In this document: positions 32,949 to 45,002 of the stretch, in pieces
Position numbering within the stretch: position 1 is the stretch's first letter
Layout of the letters: the number at the start of each line of letters is the position of its first letter
Source: Hyphodiscus hymeniophilus
Lineage: Eukaryota > Ascomycota > Leotiomycetes > Helotiales > Hyphodiscaceae
Reading direction: 5' to 3'
NCBI GenBank assembly: GCA_016508695.1
Contig: VNKQ01000002.1
Location: forward strand, 2,294,001 to 2,358,000
Length of the DNA stretch: 64,000 nucleotides
Notes under the pieces: generated by a model
What the model was told of the DNA's origin: nothing
The model's input: the letters and a program-made list of their open reading frames with translations, nothing else
The model's database searches: none
Position numbers and translations under genes: made by a program

Positions 32949-34832
32949 TCAATCACAGATCCACTCTATCCGATCCTTGAGCCCAGATATGACACAGTCT
33001 CTTATAGTCTTCGTTTTGATCGTCGATAGTAGTGCAACTCCCAACTCCTGACTTGTGAACCAGCTCGCTCGATCCACTAAAGACGGCCAGTCAGCAGTAT
33101 CCTAATGATCAGGAGTGAATGGAAGCATCTAAGTAGTATGAAAAGGTCTGCAGTTAGGAAGTCAGGTTGTTCTTACTATTACCACTCCCAAGTACAACAA
33201 CCTCATCGTCTACTACGGTCATCTTCAAATGACTCTTCACTGGCTCGTGTTCCCCTTTTAAGGGTTTGAAATATCCAATTTTCAAGACTCCCTGCAAGAA
33301 ATAAGCATTCCTCCACTACATTCGGAAGATCCGGAACTTACAAGTTTTCCCAAGCCAGCTTCGGGATCTGGGATAAATGAATGTGTCATGTGCCGATATC
33401 TTCGACGTAATTTCCAGATCTCGAGCTCGGTGATTGTCCCAGCAGTAACGAGTTGCTCGAGAATCATTAGGCGACGAGATGTGATGATGATAACATCGAT
33501 ACCGCGGCCCAGCGCTGATAAAAGAGCTTTCTATTGATCGTCAGAGAGTCAATAATTGGCCGTCGTCATTGAAGCCTCCACACCATCGCCAGGTCGGGAA
33601 ACAAGACATGACGTACCACAACAGGTCTGCAGGTCAGGTTCGGGGTTGCAATCCAGACACTTCTCACTGCATTTGCAAACATTGTGAGTATGAATACGTT
33701 AAGTGGGGTGACTGGAGGTTCAACGGATGAGGAGTATTGAAAGTTCGGATGCCGATGGTGAGGTGAAGGCAGGAGGATGGTCTGGGTGGTAGATTGCGGG
33801 AACTCTGTGCATCCAAGCAATCTCGAGGTCGCCCTGGTGGGAACTGCTGGCCGTTGAGGTGATAGAGGACTAATTACCCGTCCAGCATCAGGCGTCTCGT
33901 TGTAAACAGATGACGGAAGTTCCATTCCGCCTCCATCACGGCCCCAGAATGAGACCCAGAAGTCAAACAGTTTCGACGTTACCTCCCCCCTTAACTCAAC
34001 ACATCCTTCGAACCACTCTTCCCAGCTCACGTTACAGCTTGGAAGCCATGCTCTTTCGCGGTCCATGATAACAAACTTTGGATGCATGACAGAAAAAGGG
34101 CGGACGAAAATAGTTTTCACGACCAAGTCCAAGCCATCCAACAGCCCTGCCGGCGGCAAGCCCAACTTATGCCATGAATCCTCAGGATAGACATGACCGG
34201 ACGTAGACGTTGTGTGACGGAGCTTTTGAATGAGTGATATCGATGAGATACAGAGGCGCACTCGAATTTTAAGGGAATTCACACGTGGCAGGGGTTGGTT
34301 ATGGAAGCGGGCCTTGGCTTTGGTAGAGAGAGTTAATAGCAGTTGATTGACGGCGAGCTGAGAAGGAGACGAAGCCCCTAGAAGAGAAGTTTCAGCAAAT
34401 GGTGACTTGAGCGACTCGAGAAAAATGAAGGTTGCTTAGAAGTCAAGTGTACGACTCAACATGGTCGTAAAGCTTATTCTTAGTATGAAGATTTCGACTC
34501 CGATTGCTTCTGGTAGACTGACCCTTGCCTTTCGAAGTATGAACCTACTCACAGAAACATGTGACAATAATCAATTCATTGACAGTTGATTCGCACGAAC
34601 GAAATACGGATGATAGAACTTCAGAGCCTGTACCCAGATTGAAGCTGATGGGGTCCGAGGTCGTGAGCAGAGTATGAGGTTTTGATACGAAGTAATTTGG
34701 ATCATCATCAACGCCTGCCATGCATGAGCTAGTCAGAGAATTCTATGTAGAATGGCTCGATCCTTGCGTACCTCGTTGATCTTCAAGCTCTGCTAGCCAA
34801 GGCCTAACAATTGGAGGGATGACCATCCTCAT
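32949..34832 (-). CDS. Phospholipase-D-like (HKD) protein
   Basis: Six exons (34832-34772, 34714-34553, 34434-33617, 33530-33342, 33291-33177, 33076-32949) join with consistent phases into 490 residues. The first HKD-type motif is HPKFVIMDRERAWLPSCNVS; the second, SHLKMTVVDDEVVVLGSGNM, is followed by DRASWFTSQELGVALL. The fold pairs two such motifs into one active site. Here the first motif has H-x-K with Asp five residues after the Lys, and Asn after the Ser, so it looks catalytically competent. Family members act on phosphodiesters (phospholipids or nucleic acid); the fungal branch is uncharacterised. The weakest part is the exon 2/3 junction (TCF then TFIFLESL), where a conserved aromatic stretch is only loosely matched. 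It is convergent with the transporter. Confidence 0.87.
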
Positions 34833-36044
34833 TGCCGGATCCGATACAGTAGGTCTGTGTGACCCGGGCTTATTGCGCGACAATGAGTTGCAAATTACGG
34901 GCGACAGTTACGCATACATGATGTCGCACGGTTGCCGTCACGGCGATGCAGAAGGAGTGAACGTTAGGTCGATGAATAAATTGATTATGTTCTTGTCGTC
35001 TTGAGAACAGAGCCATAGCCAATTGGGTCGCTAAGATTGAATGCCACGTGACAAAGCCAAACTGACCAGAATCATTCTCCTCCTGATTGACTGGAAAATG
35101 TTACCAGAACAAGGCTGGTTGCGGTGAAGGACCTAGGTGAGATGTGTGATATTGCCTTAAGGAAGAAGAACTCGACATATGGTCGGTTCTTCTCACGTGA
35201 TGTGTTTACATATGTGATATTGGGGGAGGCTAGTCCTAATTTCGTAGATGCCACAATTGAATACCAGAAATTGAGTATTCCAATATAAGATGATCGAGGA
35301 TTCTCGTCTAGTCTCTAGAGCTGGGATATTGCTGTGCGCATCGACAACGTTGCAGAAGGCGGTCGTTAAGGACGACAGGGGAGAAAAGGGAGGTAAAATG
35401 GATGATTTTGGATTTCATATCCAAAGACAAACTTGTTGGAAAAGGATTTATTGGGTGCCTAGTTTGTTTCCAAGTCACAATAGAACGCATTGAAATGGAG
35501 GCGGAGGAAGTCCTTACGGACGTCGCTCAATTGGTGGTGGTAGCGCCATAGCCCGTAGAATCGGTGAAACCACTGTACCTAATTGAGGCTGAGCTGCTAC
35601 ACAAGCTGTAGATTACAAGCGACAAAGTTTAAATTGACTTGAACATCATCACTAGGAGGCTCCTGCTGGTCAATTGTGCGGCTGCCAGGCATCGAAATGA
35701 GAGTGGGAGCATCGCTTGAAGAGTACGAAGTCAAGCCGAGCAAGCGAGAGACATGGATGAGGCGATCAAATTTCTTGATCTTGTTCATAATATATGTACC
35801 CCATCTACTAAATCTCCAGACTTATGTTCGGAGATATTCTTCCACCTGGAGAGAGTGTTTGACTGCAATCATCTAGCATATAAGGGGGTGAATTTGGTCA
35901 TGAGGCTTGGTCTCTATCAACGCTCTCAGGTTCGCCAGTCTCTTCTGTACTAACTGGTCTAACCTGGAAAGGTTTCTGTGCCCAGACGACATGACTTAAT
36001 TTCGAACGTTAATCCATGCTTTACTCGGCTTGTAAAATTACTAC
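34833..36044. other. Intergenic, no gene seen
   Basis: Several 60-codon frames occur on both strands, none with family features or workable splice partners. It contains the promoter of the phospholipase-D-like gene and the 3' end of the methyltransferase gene. Confidence 0.5.
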
Positions 36045-37625
36045 TCACAAATTATGCATCGCATGAACGCGTCGATCTTTCAGATTCCTCCTCACATGAG
36101 GTAAAAAGCCAAGCACTTCGTCTCGGGACCAGCTCCGGGCATATGTCAGAGCACGTAAGGAGAGAGCTTCGAGTCCTTCGAGGAACATCGAGAGGTCGCA
36201 GGCTCCAACCTCTTTCTGTTGCAAGGTATTAACTCTAATCACTGAGGAAATGTGCTAAGATCATTTAACCAGGGAGTGCACCTACCATTCTTCTTTCCTT
36301 GGGCCAAATTCCAACCGGGATAGGTAAGACCTGATGACTTATATTCGCAAATCCAGCATCTCTCACCCACTTCTCCAGCTTTGGGCCAGGTTCAGGTTCA
36401 CGATCCATTGTCTCGAGGGCAAGAACAAGCTCTTTAGCCCATTGGTCAGCGGCACAGCCCTGGACGAAAGTGTCGTCCGTGGAAAAGAAGCGCATATCGA
36501 AATCCTGAAATTCGACCCAGCCTCCGGGTTTGGTGAACTTGAAAGCTTGTTCCATCAAACGAGGCCAATCGCCGACAGAACCGGCAAGATAACGACAGTG
36601 AATGTAGTCGAATCGGCTTGAGAAACACCATTCAGCTTCGATGTCGTCGACTTCAAATATGACATTCGGTGGCACCCTGGGATTCGTTAGCGAAAGGACT
36701 TGAAAGAATGGAGTCATCAACTTACTCGTTAGGTTGTACTGGGCTGAGATCATTGCCAAGTACCTACACAACTTAGTCCAATGATTTGGCTACACATGAA
36801 CAGGGCATACTGCTGCTGATGGATATGCATCGCCTAGGGTAATAGTCAGTCACATTGCCCTCATTTCAGTCATGTGATGTACATGCCCATCTGAATCGCC
36901 CAGATTCCTGTCCCTGTACCAAGGTCCAATATTCTCTTTGGTTCTCTGCCAATCGGTGCATAATGCAGTCTGTCATCGCATCTCAAAACCAACAGATGAT
37001 GCATCAGATCGAGTCGGTCATTTTCTATCTGCGGCGAATCAGTTCACAGCCATACGTTTCTCGTCCTTTGGACATACATCATCATTAGGAAGGAAATATT
37101 CTGTGGAGAGGTCAGAAACACTCTCTTTCCAAGATGGTGGGACTTACGAGCATCCGTTTGGGCATGGTATCTCCGCCCGTTTTCATACTTAAAACTCGTC
37201 GCGCTAGATTTGAGGGATATCGTTGAGCTTCTTTGGGGAGTTCTTAGATGCGTCCCGGAGTACTAAGTATGGTGGTTGAAACTTACATGTCCTCATCATC
37301 TGCAATATTCGCCTCGTCATCCCCCTTCTCTAGCAAAGTCGCATCCTGTTGGGGTGAATGGCTGTAAATGAAAGAAAGGACAGTGGGATACGCTTACATC
37401 TTCCGCCTCAATTTCTGCAGTCTCTGGTCCAACAATCGTCTTGCTCGAAGAAATGGGTCGTTCTGAAGTTGGGCCTGAGATAAGGGGTGTACTCAATGGT
37501 CCAGTCTCGTTTTCGAGAGATTGCATTGCTTCGCCCACGCCTATTGAAGGTGCCTTGGTCGACTCTGAAGGAGTAGGTAGGGGCGGAGACTCCATTACCG
37601 GAGCCTCATGGCTGGGTTCGGTCAT
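36045..37625 (-). CDS. LaeA-like SAM-dependent methyltransferase
   Basis: Nine exons (37625-37398, 37345-37287, 37203-37148, 37100-37078, 37028-36887, 36833-36811, 36763-36726, 36676-36286, 36215-36045) join into 376 residues. This is the large filamentous-fungal methyltransferase family related to LaeA. Markers are SFKYENGRRYHAQTD then YFLPND, NDRLDLMHHLL, motif I ILDLGTGTGIWAIQMGDAYP, VLGNDLSPVQPNE, FDYIHCRYLAGSVGDWPRLM, KFTKPGGWVEFQDFD and a C-terminal KEVGACDLSMFLEGLEALSL. One intron (36886-36834) appears to be GC-AG, and two exons are only 23 bases. Substrate is unknown; members are found in secondary-metabolite clusters but also elsewhere. It is not LaeA itself. An acidic, Ser/Pro-rich 75-residue leader precedes the domain. 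Confidence 0.9.
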
Positions 37626-39377
37626 AGGAAGAACAACTCTAGTCCTTTCTCAGCCAGTCCGTCTACATGCTCCTATATTCAGCAAAGTCTCGATGGAAGA
37701 GAAGTTGGGTTTGTCGGTCGCTTGTGGAGGATCCACAAATCCCAGCTCGCACGGTATCAATATGAAATCATAAAGATGATGGTTCTGCTGACGAATATAC
37801 GGAGGTTCCTTATGAAAGCTCACCGACCGACTCCGACCGAGACGGCATGAATGCGCCTGCGCTATGATATTACAGGGTTTCAGGTTTGGGGAATCCCAGG
37901 AAGGCCGGATGCAGGAAGGAAAACCGACGGTCACGCTGAAGGATGGGCGATCGAGTGCACGTTTGCTGAAAGCAGCGGGGGGCAAGACACCATCCGGGTC
38001 CAATGCCGCCAACAATGCATGCGGATCTTGTTTACTTTGGGACAGGCCCGAGTAACCAAGGACCCGACACTCTGTTCACCCTGTTCGCCTGCAATGGGCC
38101 GGGTCGAGACTCGCATATGGACGTACGTTTTGCTTTACATATTTCCGCAACAACCGCGCGGACTTTTTAACTTGGAGTCAAAGTCGCGGCATGCGCCAAT
38201 TGACATGGTACAATGCGCCGAATTAGCATTGAGCAATAATTGTCGCTTCGCTTACTGGCACTTGTATTCCCCCCCTTCTCTCGACCTCGATTGCTAGCAC
38301 GGGTTTGAGCTCAAGAGTATCGTGGGCTTTTATGTTTGATTAAGACTCTTGTTTGCTTTGAATATTTCCCATTTCGATATTGCTATTAGGTCAATGTATT
38401 GGGACTTTCTATTGTCTGATCCAAGTTCATCCTTCAGCGCGACTGGTGAACGTGTACCCGAACCTGCCACATTGCCGCCATAGAATCCTGCAAAATGCTT
38501 TATATCTATATCTATTAAACCCCTGAATCTAGAAACTTTACAGAAGTGAGTTTGAGATGGGACTCTGGGAGCATGTCGCACCATATTATTCTCCAGGATC
38601 ATAATCCAGAAATAGCAATCTACCGTTGCTTCGGAACGCTCAATGATTGGCATCCGGAAGGTCTCTTACTTTCGGTCAGTGATCGTGGACCCTTGAAGAT
38701 CGTCAATCAATATACGACCATGGGCTTCAGCTCGGATTACGGAGAAAATGAGCTGACATATCGGCCTTGGTTTTATTTGAGTTAAGTGGTTGAACGGAGC
38801 TACATATTTGGGATGCCACGCAGCGTTGAACCGTCGAGAAAGATTTGACGGAAAAATATTTCAGCGGTTGACAGTATGTCTGACAGAATTTGATATGAAT
38901 GGCGAACGTAAATATCTTCAACCAGGCAATCAAGTGAAATATAGTGACGAAGCTCTGTGAGCTGTGATGCATATAAAAACACATACAAACGTGGCCCTAC
39001 CAGTGCTGGTAAGCATGAGATAATCTTGTGATTTGGATTCAGGTCCCAAATGACAGAATACCTAATTGCGAGGAGTATGCGAATGAAATGAAATACTATC
39101 ACTGCTAGTCAATGAATACTGGATTCAAAACTGATTTTTGAAACGAAAGGTTCTACTTTCCGATAATTGAGACCTATACAATGGCAATCCGAAATTGACG
39201 TCAATCGAAAAGGGCGGAGGTGCGGAAATATATTCATTGATGCTTCGTAAAAGTAACATTCATTGCCTGGTACAGCACGACGACGCCAAACGCCATCACA
39301 AGTCTTGGTATTCAGCCCACCCACCATCCAATCCTATCAACATACATCATCTATCCGTCGCTCATCAATATGCTTGC
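37626..39377. other. Intergenic, no gene seen
   Basis: This is the 1.75 kb between the methyltransferase start and the MCM6 stop. Open frames are scattered, short and domainless. No repeat or RNA gene was recognised. Confidence 0.5.
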
Positions 39378-42355
39378 TTAGTGCTCTTCTACGGCACAGT
39401 TAGGGTGTAGCACATACACACTCTGCTCAGCTGCAGCAGAGCTTCCTTCGCCACCTTCACCAACCAGACCTTGGCCTCTAATTTCCATGAGGATGTTCTC
39501 CTGTAACAAATCAGTGATGCAGTTTAGACAATCTAGGGCGGAGAAAGTACCTTCACCATCCTCTTCAAGATTTTGCCCACCAAAGCCTTCTCCGCATGAT
39601 AATCCTCTTCTCCCGCCAACTCATCTTCCTTCTGTTCCAGATACCACTCGACTAATTTCTCGCCCTCAACGCCATCTCCAGAGCCTAATTCATCTTCGTT
39701 GACTCTCTGCACCACCAGATTAACAACGCTGATGTATTTATCATAAGTGATCTTCGTCTTCTTCTTCTCTGGAGCAGGAGTGGCACCGTTAGCACCAGCT
39801 TCACCAGCTGGGCCATTATCGCCATCCTCATCATCATCCGGTCCATCGGCCATCGGCGAATCACCATTGTTGTCTGGTCGGTGTCCATTGACTCCATTAG
39901 CCAACTCGTCGTCTTCGTCAACCTCCACATCGTCCTTCTCAACCGAAATGATACTTTGTCGCAGCAGGTTGAATGCCTCAATGACCATACTGGGTGTAAT
40001 TTCATCCACACAATTGGCTTTTGCAATAGCTTCCGAAAGACGGATCATCGACTCTAATTGACGGACTGTTATTCTGTAGCTGTTGCGGCCAATACCACCT
40101 TGCGCATCATCACTTCGAAGCTCCTTGTACTTTTGCACGAGGAGTTCCTTGGCTTCAGGCGTGAATTCTGGTTTGAAGGTGCGTGCGAAACGAATGTAGC
40201 GTTGCAATTGCTCAGTCGTGAATTCAGGCTGGACGGCTTCATCACGAAGCTGATGAATACCAACAATATGTTCAGCAAGATGGCGATCTACGGACTCGTT
40301 GCACTCATCGAGAATAACGAAGAAGAGATCGAAACGGGACATGATGGGTGCGGACATGTTGATATTGGCTCGGAGTGTCGTCTTGCGGTTATATCGTCCT
40401 CCCACTGGGTTAGCCGCTGCGAGGATGGACGTTCTGGCGTTGAGAGTAGCTTGAATACCGGCCTTGGCAATGGATATCGTCTGCTGTTCCATGGCCTCGT
40501 GAATGGCTACCTGATCGCTAATATCCATCTTGTCAAACTCGTCGATAGCACAGATGCCGTTGTCTGCTAACATCAGAGCTCCGGCTTCTATCGTGAACTC
40601 GCCGGTTTCTTCGTCTTTGACAACGGCAGCTGTGAGACCTGCTGCCGACGATGCCTTACCAGAAGTATAAACTGCGCGCGGAAGGAAAGAACAGATGTAT
40701 TTTAGGAACTGAGATTTTGACGTGGAAGGATCTCCGACGATACAGATATTGATGTCGCCTCTGAGTTGCATTCCTTCTGGCGTGGTTTTGCTGAGACCAG
40801 ACATCAATTGTAAAAGCAGACCCTTCTTGACAATTTCATGGCCATATACCATAGGAGCTAGGGAATTGACCAATCGAGAGTAAATGTGATCACTGTGGAC
40901 CATCTTTCGGAGATCTTCGATTTCACCATGGGTCATCGACGCAAGAACCGCTTCTTGAGCGTGATCGCCAGGCTCATTGGGATCAATAGGAGCTGTCTGG
41001 TTCAGTGACGCTAATATATTGTTGGCTTGACCATTGAGCTGTTGACTTGATGCAGATCCAGGAGTCGATGTATCGGGCGTGACCATGCAAGCCAAGAAAG
41101 CAAGTCTATACGTCAGGTCTCGAACACCAAGTGACTTGAGACCTGTGACACCGTTGGCGTCTCCACTTCTATTCTGATTGTCGCGAACAGCTACTGGACG
41201 GACCCCCGGTTGACCTAATTGGCTAACATCTGGAACGACAATCAGTGCTCCGGTGAAAATACACTTCTCTCCAGCCTTAGCTCGGTCGACAATTTCTCCT
41301 CGTAGAATAACATCCATAGTTCGAGGCATACTTCCGGTGGGAATCTCGGAACTATTTTCTTGTACTCGGACCTTTTGCCAATCCACGAATGTGCTCTGTC
41401 TGATATCCAATCTCCATGCTATACGATTGGCACAAGTCTCGTTAGGACATTGTGTTGGTTCAGAGTATCGAAATGTTTGCTCGATATTGGGGATCGTGTT
41501 ACGGCAGTTTTCGCAGGTGAATGTAGCGAGAGAAAGTTCTGGCCTAACTTCTGAAGTCCTTGTAACGGTTCCAGAAATCGAGACAAGTTGGCCAATGTTT
41601 TGGGTCCTTAGGTGACGGATTCGGGAAACAAGCGGCAAGTTGTAAAAAGCCAGCGCAAATATCTTATCGGTCTGCTGATTCGTAGTCTTGTCTCCTTGAA
41701 AATCTGATTGGCTTGCTGAAGCGGCATTCGAGGCGCCAGAAGAGGTCTGGTTACTCGAAGCAGTGGGTTGACGGTGATCTCTGAAATACCGAGGTTCGTA
41801 TTTCGCGATCATTTGGTGTAGGCCTTTGGTAAGGAAAGGAAGAAACCTGTAATATTCCGCAACAATTCCATCTGCCAGGCCACCTCCTCTAAACTTCGCA
41901 AGGTGCGTGTAATCGACATAAAGTGTGGAGAGTTGGTAGGTACGCAGTCCGTGAATTTGCGCAATGTAGTACTTGTCAGTTGTGAGAGCGCTAGATGGTG
42001 GCGCCCCTGATGATGATGGTTCATCAACGTATCTATAATCGTCAGGCTGGGATGATCAGCGAGGACGATGCGCTTACAGTTCTAAGAAGTCCTCGAAGTT
42101 GGATTGTGCAATCTGTCCGATACTATCTTCGACACGAGGAACGTTGCGGTCTTTTCTCCTCGGTCGGCCAGTCCCAGCTGGGATCTGATCATCTGCATAG
42201 CCTTCATCATCGCTCTGAGGCGCAACACTCTCCGATGGAGGACCGCGAGGTCTAGCTGATGAACCCCTTTGTATCGTCTTGGCTTTTGGGGTGGTATTTC
42301 TGCTAGACATAGGGCCATCAGACTCGATGGCGTCGGACATCATGACTGAAGCCAT
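39378..42355 (-). CDS. MCM6: MCM6 replicative helicase subunit
   Basis: A subunit of the nuclear MCM2-7 helicase that licenses and unwinds replication origins. Three exons (42355-42078, 42032-39551, 39500-39378) give 960 residues. An acidic, Ser-rich head precedes YVDYTHLAKFRGGGLADGIV. A zinc-finger-like CENCRN plus CPNETCANR lies near residue 270. The AAA+ core has Walker A GDPSTSKSQFLKYICSF near 525, Walker B ADNGICAIDEFDKMD, and arginine finger SRFDLFF near 660. The C-terminal winged-helix domain ends in exon 3 with VYVLHPNCAVEEH, typical of MCM6. A Glu/Asp/Gly-rich linker separates core and C-terminal domain. All motifs are intact. It is transcribed away from the DyP peroxidase gene. Confidence 0.97.
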
Positions 42356-42849
42356 TCTGGGCGCTTTGCGGGTTTGGGGTAGTTGATAAGGTGGAGTTGA
42401 TGAGAAAGAGGGGGAAGTACAGGAGATTGAAGTTGGGCGTCTGGGAGAGGGAATAAAATCGCGTGAGGTTAGACGTGCCGTTGCCTAAGTTCGTGAACAG
42501 GCTCCCGTAATAAAGTGGTTACAGCAACGGGCACCCTTAACCCCTTGGAGTGCAATATCCCTCTGCTTCCCGTTAGATCTCTGGTGCAGCTGGCGCTGCA
42601 ACTTGATTACAAAGAGAAGAGACATGGCGAGCAGCCAGTCTCTCGAGAACATCAACTCTGCCTGTTATGTACAAGTATAGGCTTTCCAATAGACTTCAAT
42701 TGATTTCAAACCCCAAGATCCCAAGTCTTGGGCGACCAGCCATAGACCTACTATCACCCCCAAAGATTCCACAACGGCGCCTCCAATCAGGTCAATTTAA
42801 TTACCAACCTCTACGACGACCTCAAATACCTTTTCCTCGGTTCATAAAC
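42356..42849. promoter_or_regulatory. Divergent MCM6 / DyP peroxidase region with MCB-like site
   Basis: The roughly 490 bases between the two starts carry both promoters. On the MCM6 strand, ACGCGA (forward TCGCGT at 42459-42464) sits about 105 bases before the MCM6 ATG. It resembles the MluI cell-cycle box (ACGCGT/ACGCGN) bound by MBF upstream of fungal replication genes. The match is inexact. Part of this region (42667-42849) may instead be coding for the peroxidase. Confidence 0.4.
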
Positions 42850-44000
42850 ATGAGCAGTCGAGTCCCATTCAAGCCACAACAAGTCGATGCACCGCTCACA
42901 CAGTCGGCAACTTTCCTCGTCTTATCAATCACAGATACTGCCGATGCCATCAGGACTGTTCGCTCAACTCTTGCGAGCGTTGGAGACCTCTCCAAGAACG
43001 TTTCTATCCGAGACCTAAGCGCCTCATTCGCATGTACCATTGGAATCGGCAGTGATGCCTGGGATCGAGTCACCCGACTTCCCAGACCAGCTGAGCTCCA
43101 TCCATTTCCTGAAGTCAAAGGAAATAAGCATACCGCTGTCTCTACGCCCGGTGACCTGCTCTTCCATATCCGTTCTGAGCGGAGAGATCTATGCTTTGAG
43201 TTTGAGAAGCAGCTGCTAGATACCTTGGGAGATTCTGTGAAAGTTGTCGATGAGACTGTTGGCTTTCGCTACTTCGATGTTCGTGATCTACTAGGATTCG
43301 TGGATGGGACCGCCAATCCAGTTGGCCCTGGCGTGCCAACTTCGGTCCTCGTTGCTGAGGAAGATACTCCTGTAATCGGCGGCAGCTACAGTGGGTTATT
43401 AGCTCTATTTGCAGAGCGACATGTTCTCTTTATATCGCATTGTATTTGCATTCATTCTATATCCTACATGTTCATATAATTAGGATTGGATGTGAATGAT
43501 CCTTCTCTACTGTTATTTTCTTGGACTTGACTTATCACGACCTCGTTGCGATATTTTTCCTTTCAAAGAATACGCTGATATCAGATCTAGTCGTAATCCA
43601 GAAATACGTCCACGATATCAATTCCTGGCGAACTCTGAAAGCCGAACAACAAGAATCCATAATCGGACGCACCAAGTTTGACAACATGGAACTCGACGAC
43701 GCTCCCCTACAGCAGCAACAATCTCACAAATCACTCGCCACAATTTCAGACTCCAACGGGAACGAGCATGAGATTCTTCGGGATAACATGCCTTTCGGAT
43801 CCCCCGGCTCAGGCGAGTTTGGCACATATTTCATCGGGTATTCGAGACGGTTGTGGGTTATTGAGAAGATGTTGCAACGTATGTTTGTTGGAGAGCCGCC
43901 TGGACTGCATGATCGTTTGTTGGATTTCTCCACGCCGTTGACGGGTACAACGTTCTTTGCGCCAAGTGCTAGTTTGTTAGAAACGCTTGACGATGACTGA
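42850..44000 (+). CDS. B-type dye-decolourising (DyP) heme peroxidase
   Basis: Two exons (42850-43390, 43585-44000) join into 318 residues. The hallmark GFVDGTANPVGPG with the catalytic Asp lies in exon 1. Exon 2 starts VVIQKYVHDINSWRTL and contains SHKSL (probable proximal heme His), NEHEILRDNMPFG, and EFGTYFIGYSRRLWV with the distal Arg, ending in LLDFSTPLTGTTFFAPS. These peroxidases oxidise phenols, dyes and sometimes manganese. Bacterial B-type enzymes are intracellular or encapsulated, and no signal peptide is visible here. The intron is 194 bases, longer than most here; reading through it gives an artefactual hydrophobic tail. In-frame sequence extends upstream to an ATG at 42667, adding an Arg-rich 61-residue leader that could target mitochondria. 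Confidence 0.91.
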
Positions 44001-45002
44001 TGGGTATTAGAATATGACTAGGGGTGGTCATTGGGCAAATTTACCAGCCTACCCGAAATGCTTAGCACTAATGTTATCATCATCTTTTTCAAAGAACTGG
44101 CCAACTCTCATATCCGCCAATGTCCATGTACATCAGCTTCCAAAGTACGACCACGGATTGAGGCGCTTTTCGAAGCTTGATTACACGTTTAAATGGTATC
44201 ATTGTATTTTGTTGTGGCATGTTTTCTGTCTATCAATAATTTCTTGCGACTTTTTCTTGCGACCTGCAAATCCAAAAGTACTTCGGTGCCGCTGGTGTTG
44301 AGGTCGATATCGATGTTATGGGGATCCGACGGTCTCCTCCTTCTCCCCGCATTCTCTGCCCGATGTTGACATGAAAGCGTGAGGGGAGGTTCGTCGGATT
44401 AAACATCATCATTCGTCAAGTCATCTCGACGGTTGTCCTTGGCGACTTTGTAACCTTCGTCTATCAACCATCTTGACCCGTCTCTGACAATCTTAGTCGC
44501 ATATGCGTTCGGGATCATATACCATCTCTCTCGAAAAAGGGGAAAACCATTGACAGAAACCAGACGTTCTTAAAGTCGCGAGCCAAATACACGACGGGAC
44601 CGCTGTTATTTAGCACAGTAATTGCTACTGCCGGTTCAGACTTCGTTGGATTACGGAAATCTCTGGAAACTAGATATGAATGTTCCTATGCTCGCCCGGG
44701 GTACAACTTTGTTATGTTTTCCGGTAGCTAAAGTGGCTGAGGATGCTAATCAGACTTACCTAGTTGTGGGATATTAGACGCTAAAATATGAGTGTGACAC
44801 TCAATAGGACTGTGGATAATTGCATATCAAAATCGGGAGTCTGCGTTTAAGTTAGTGAGATTTGTCTGGCGGTGGAGATTCATGGTGAAAGATCCTCGGA
44901 TTCATTCCGTTACGCTTTCGACGACGTCATGAGACCTCGATCCTCAACTCAAAAATGAGAGCAACTTTCTGTATCTCCCACTCGTTCAACTTACCAAACA
45001 AA
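44001..45002. other. Intergenic, no gene seen
   Basis: Nothing coding is supported between the peroxidase stop and the DUF4385 gene. An in-frame ATG at 44955 could extend the DUF4385 frame by 16 residues. Confidence 0.5.

Noticed and set aside
43391..43479. Alternative C-terminus of the DyP peroxidase read from the first exon
   Set aside because: The hydrophobic tail lacks the heme-binding half of the enzyme, which is found intact after a GT-AG intron.
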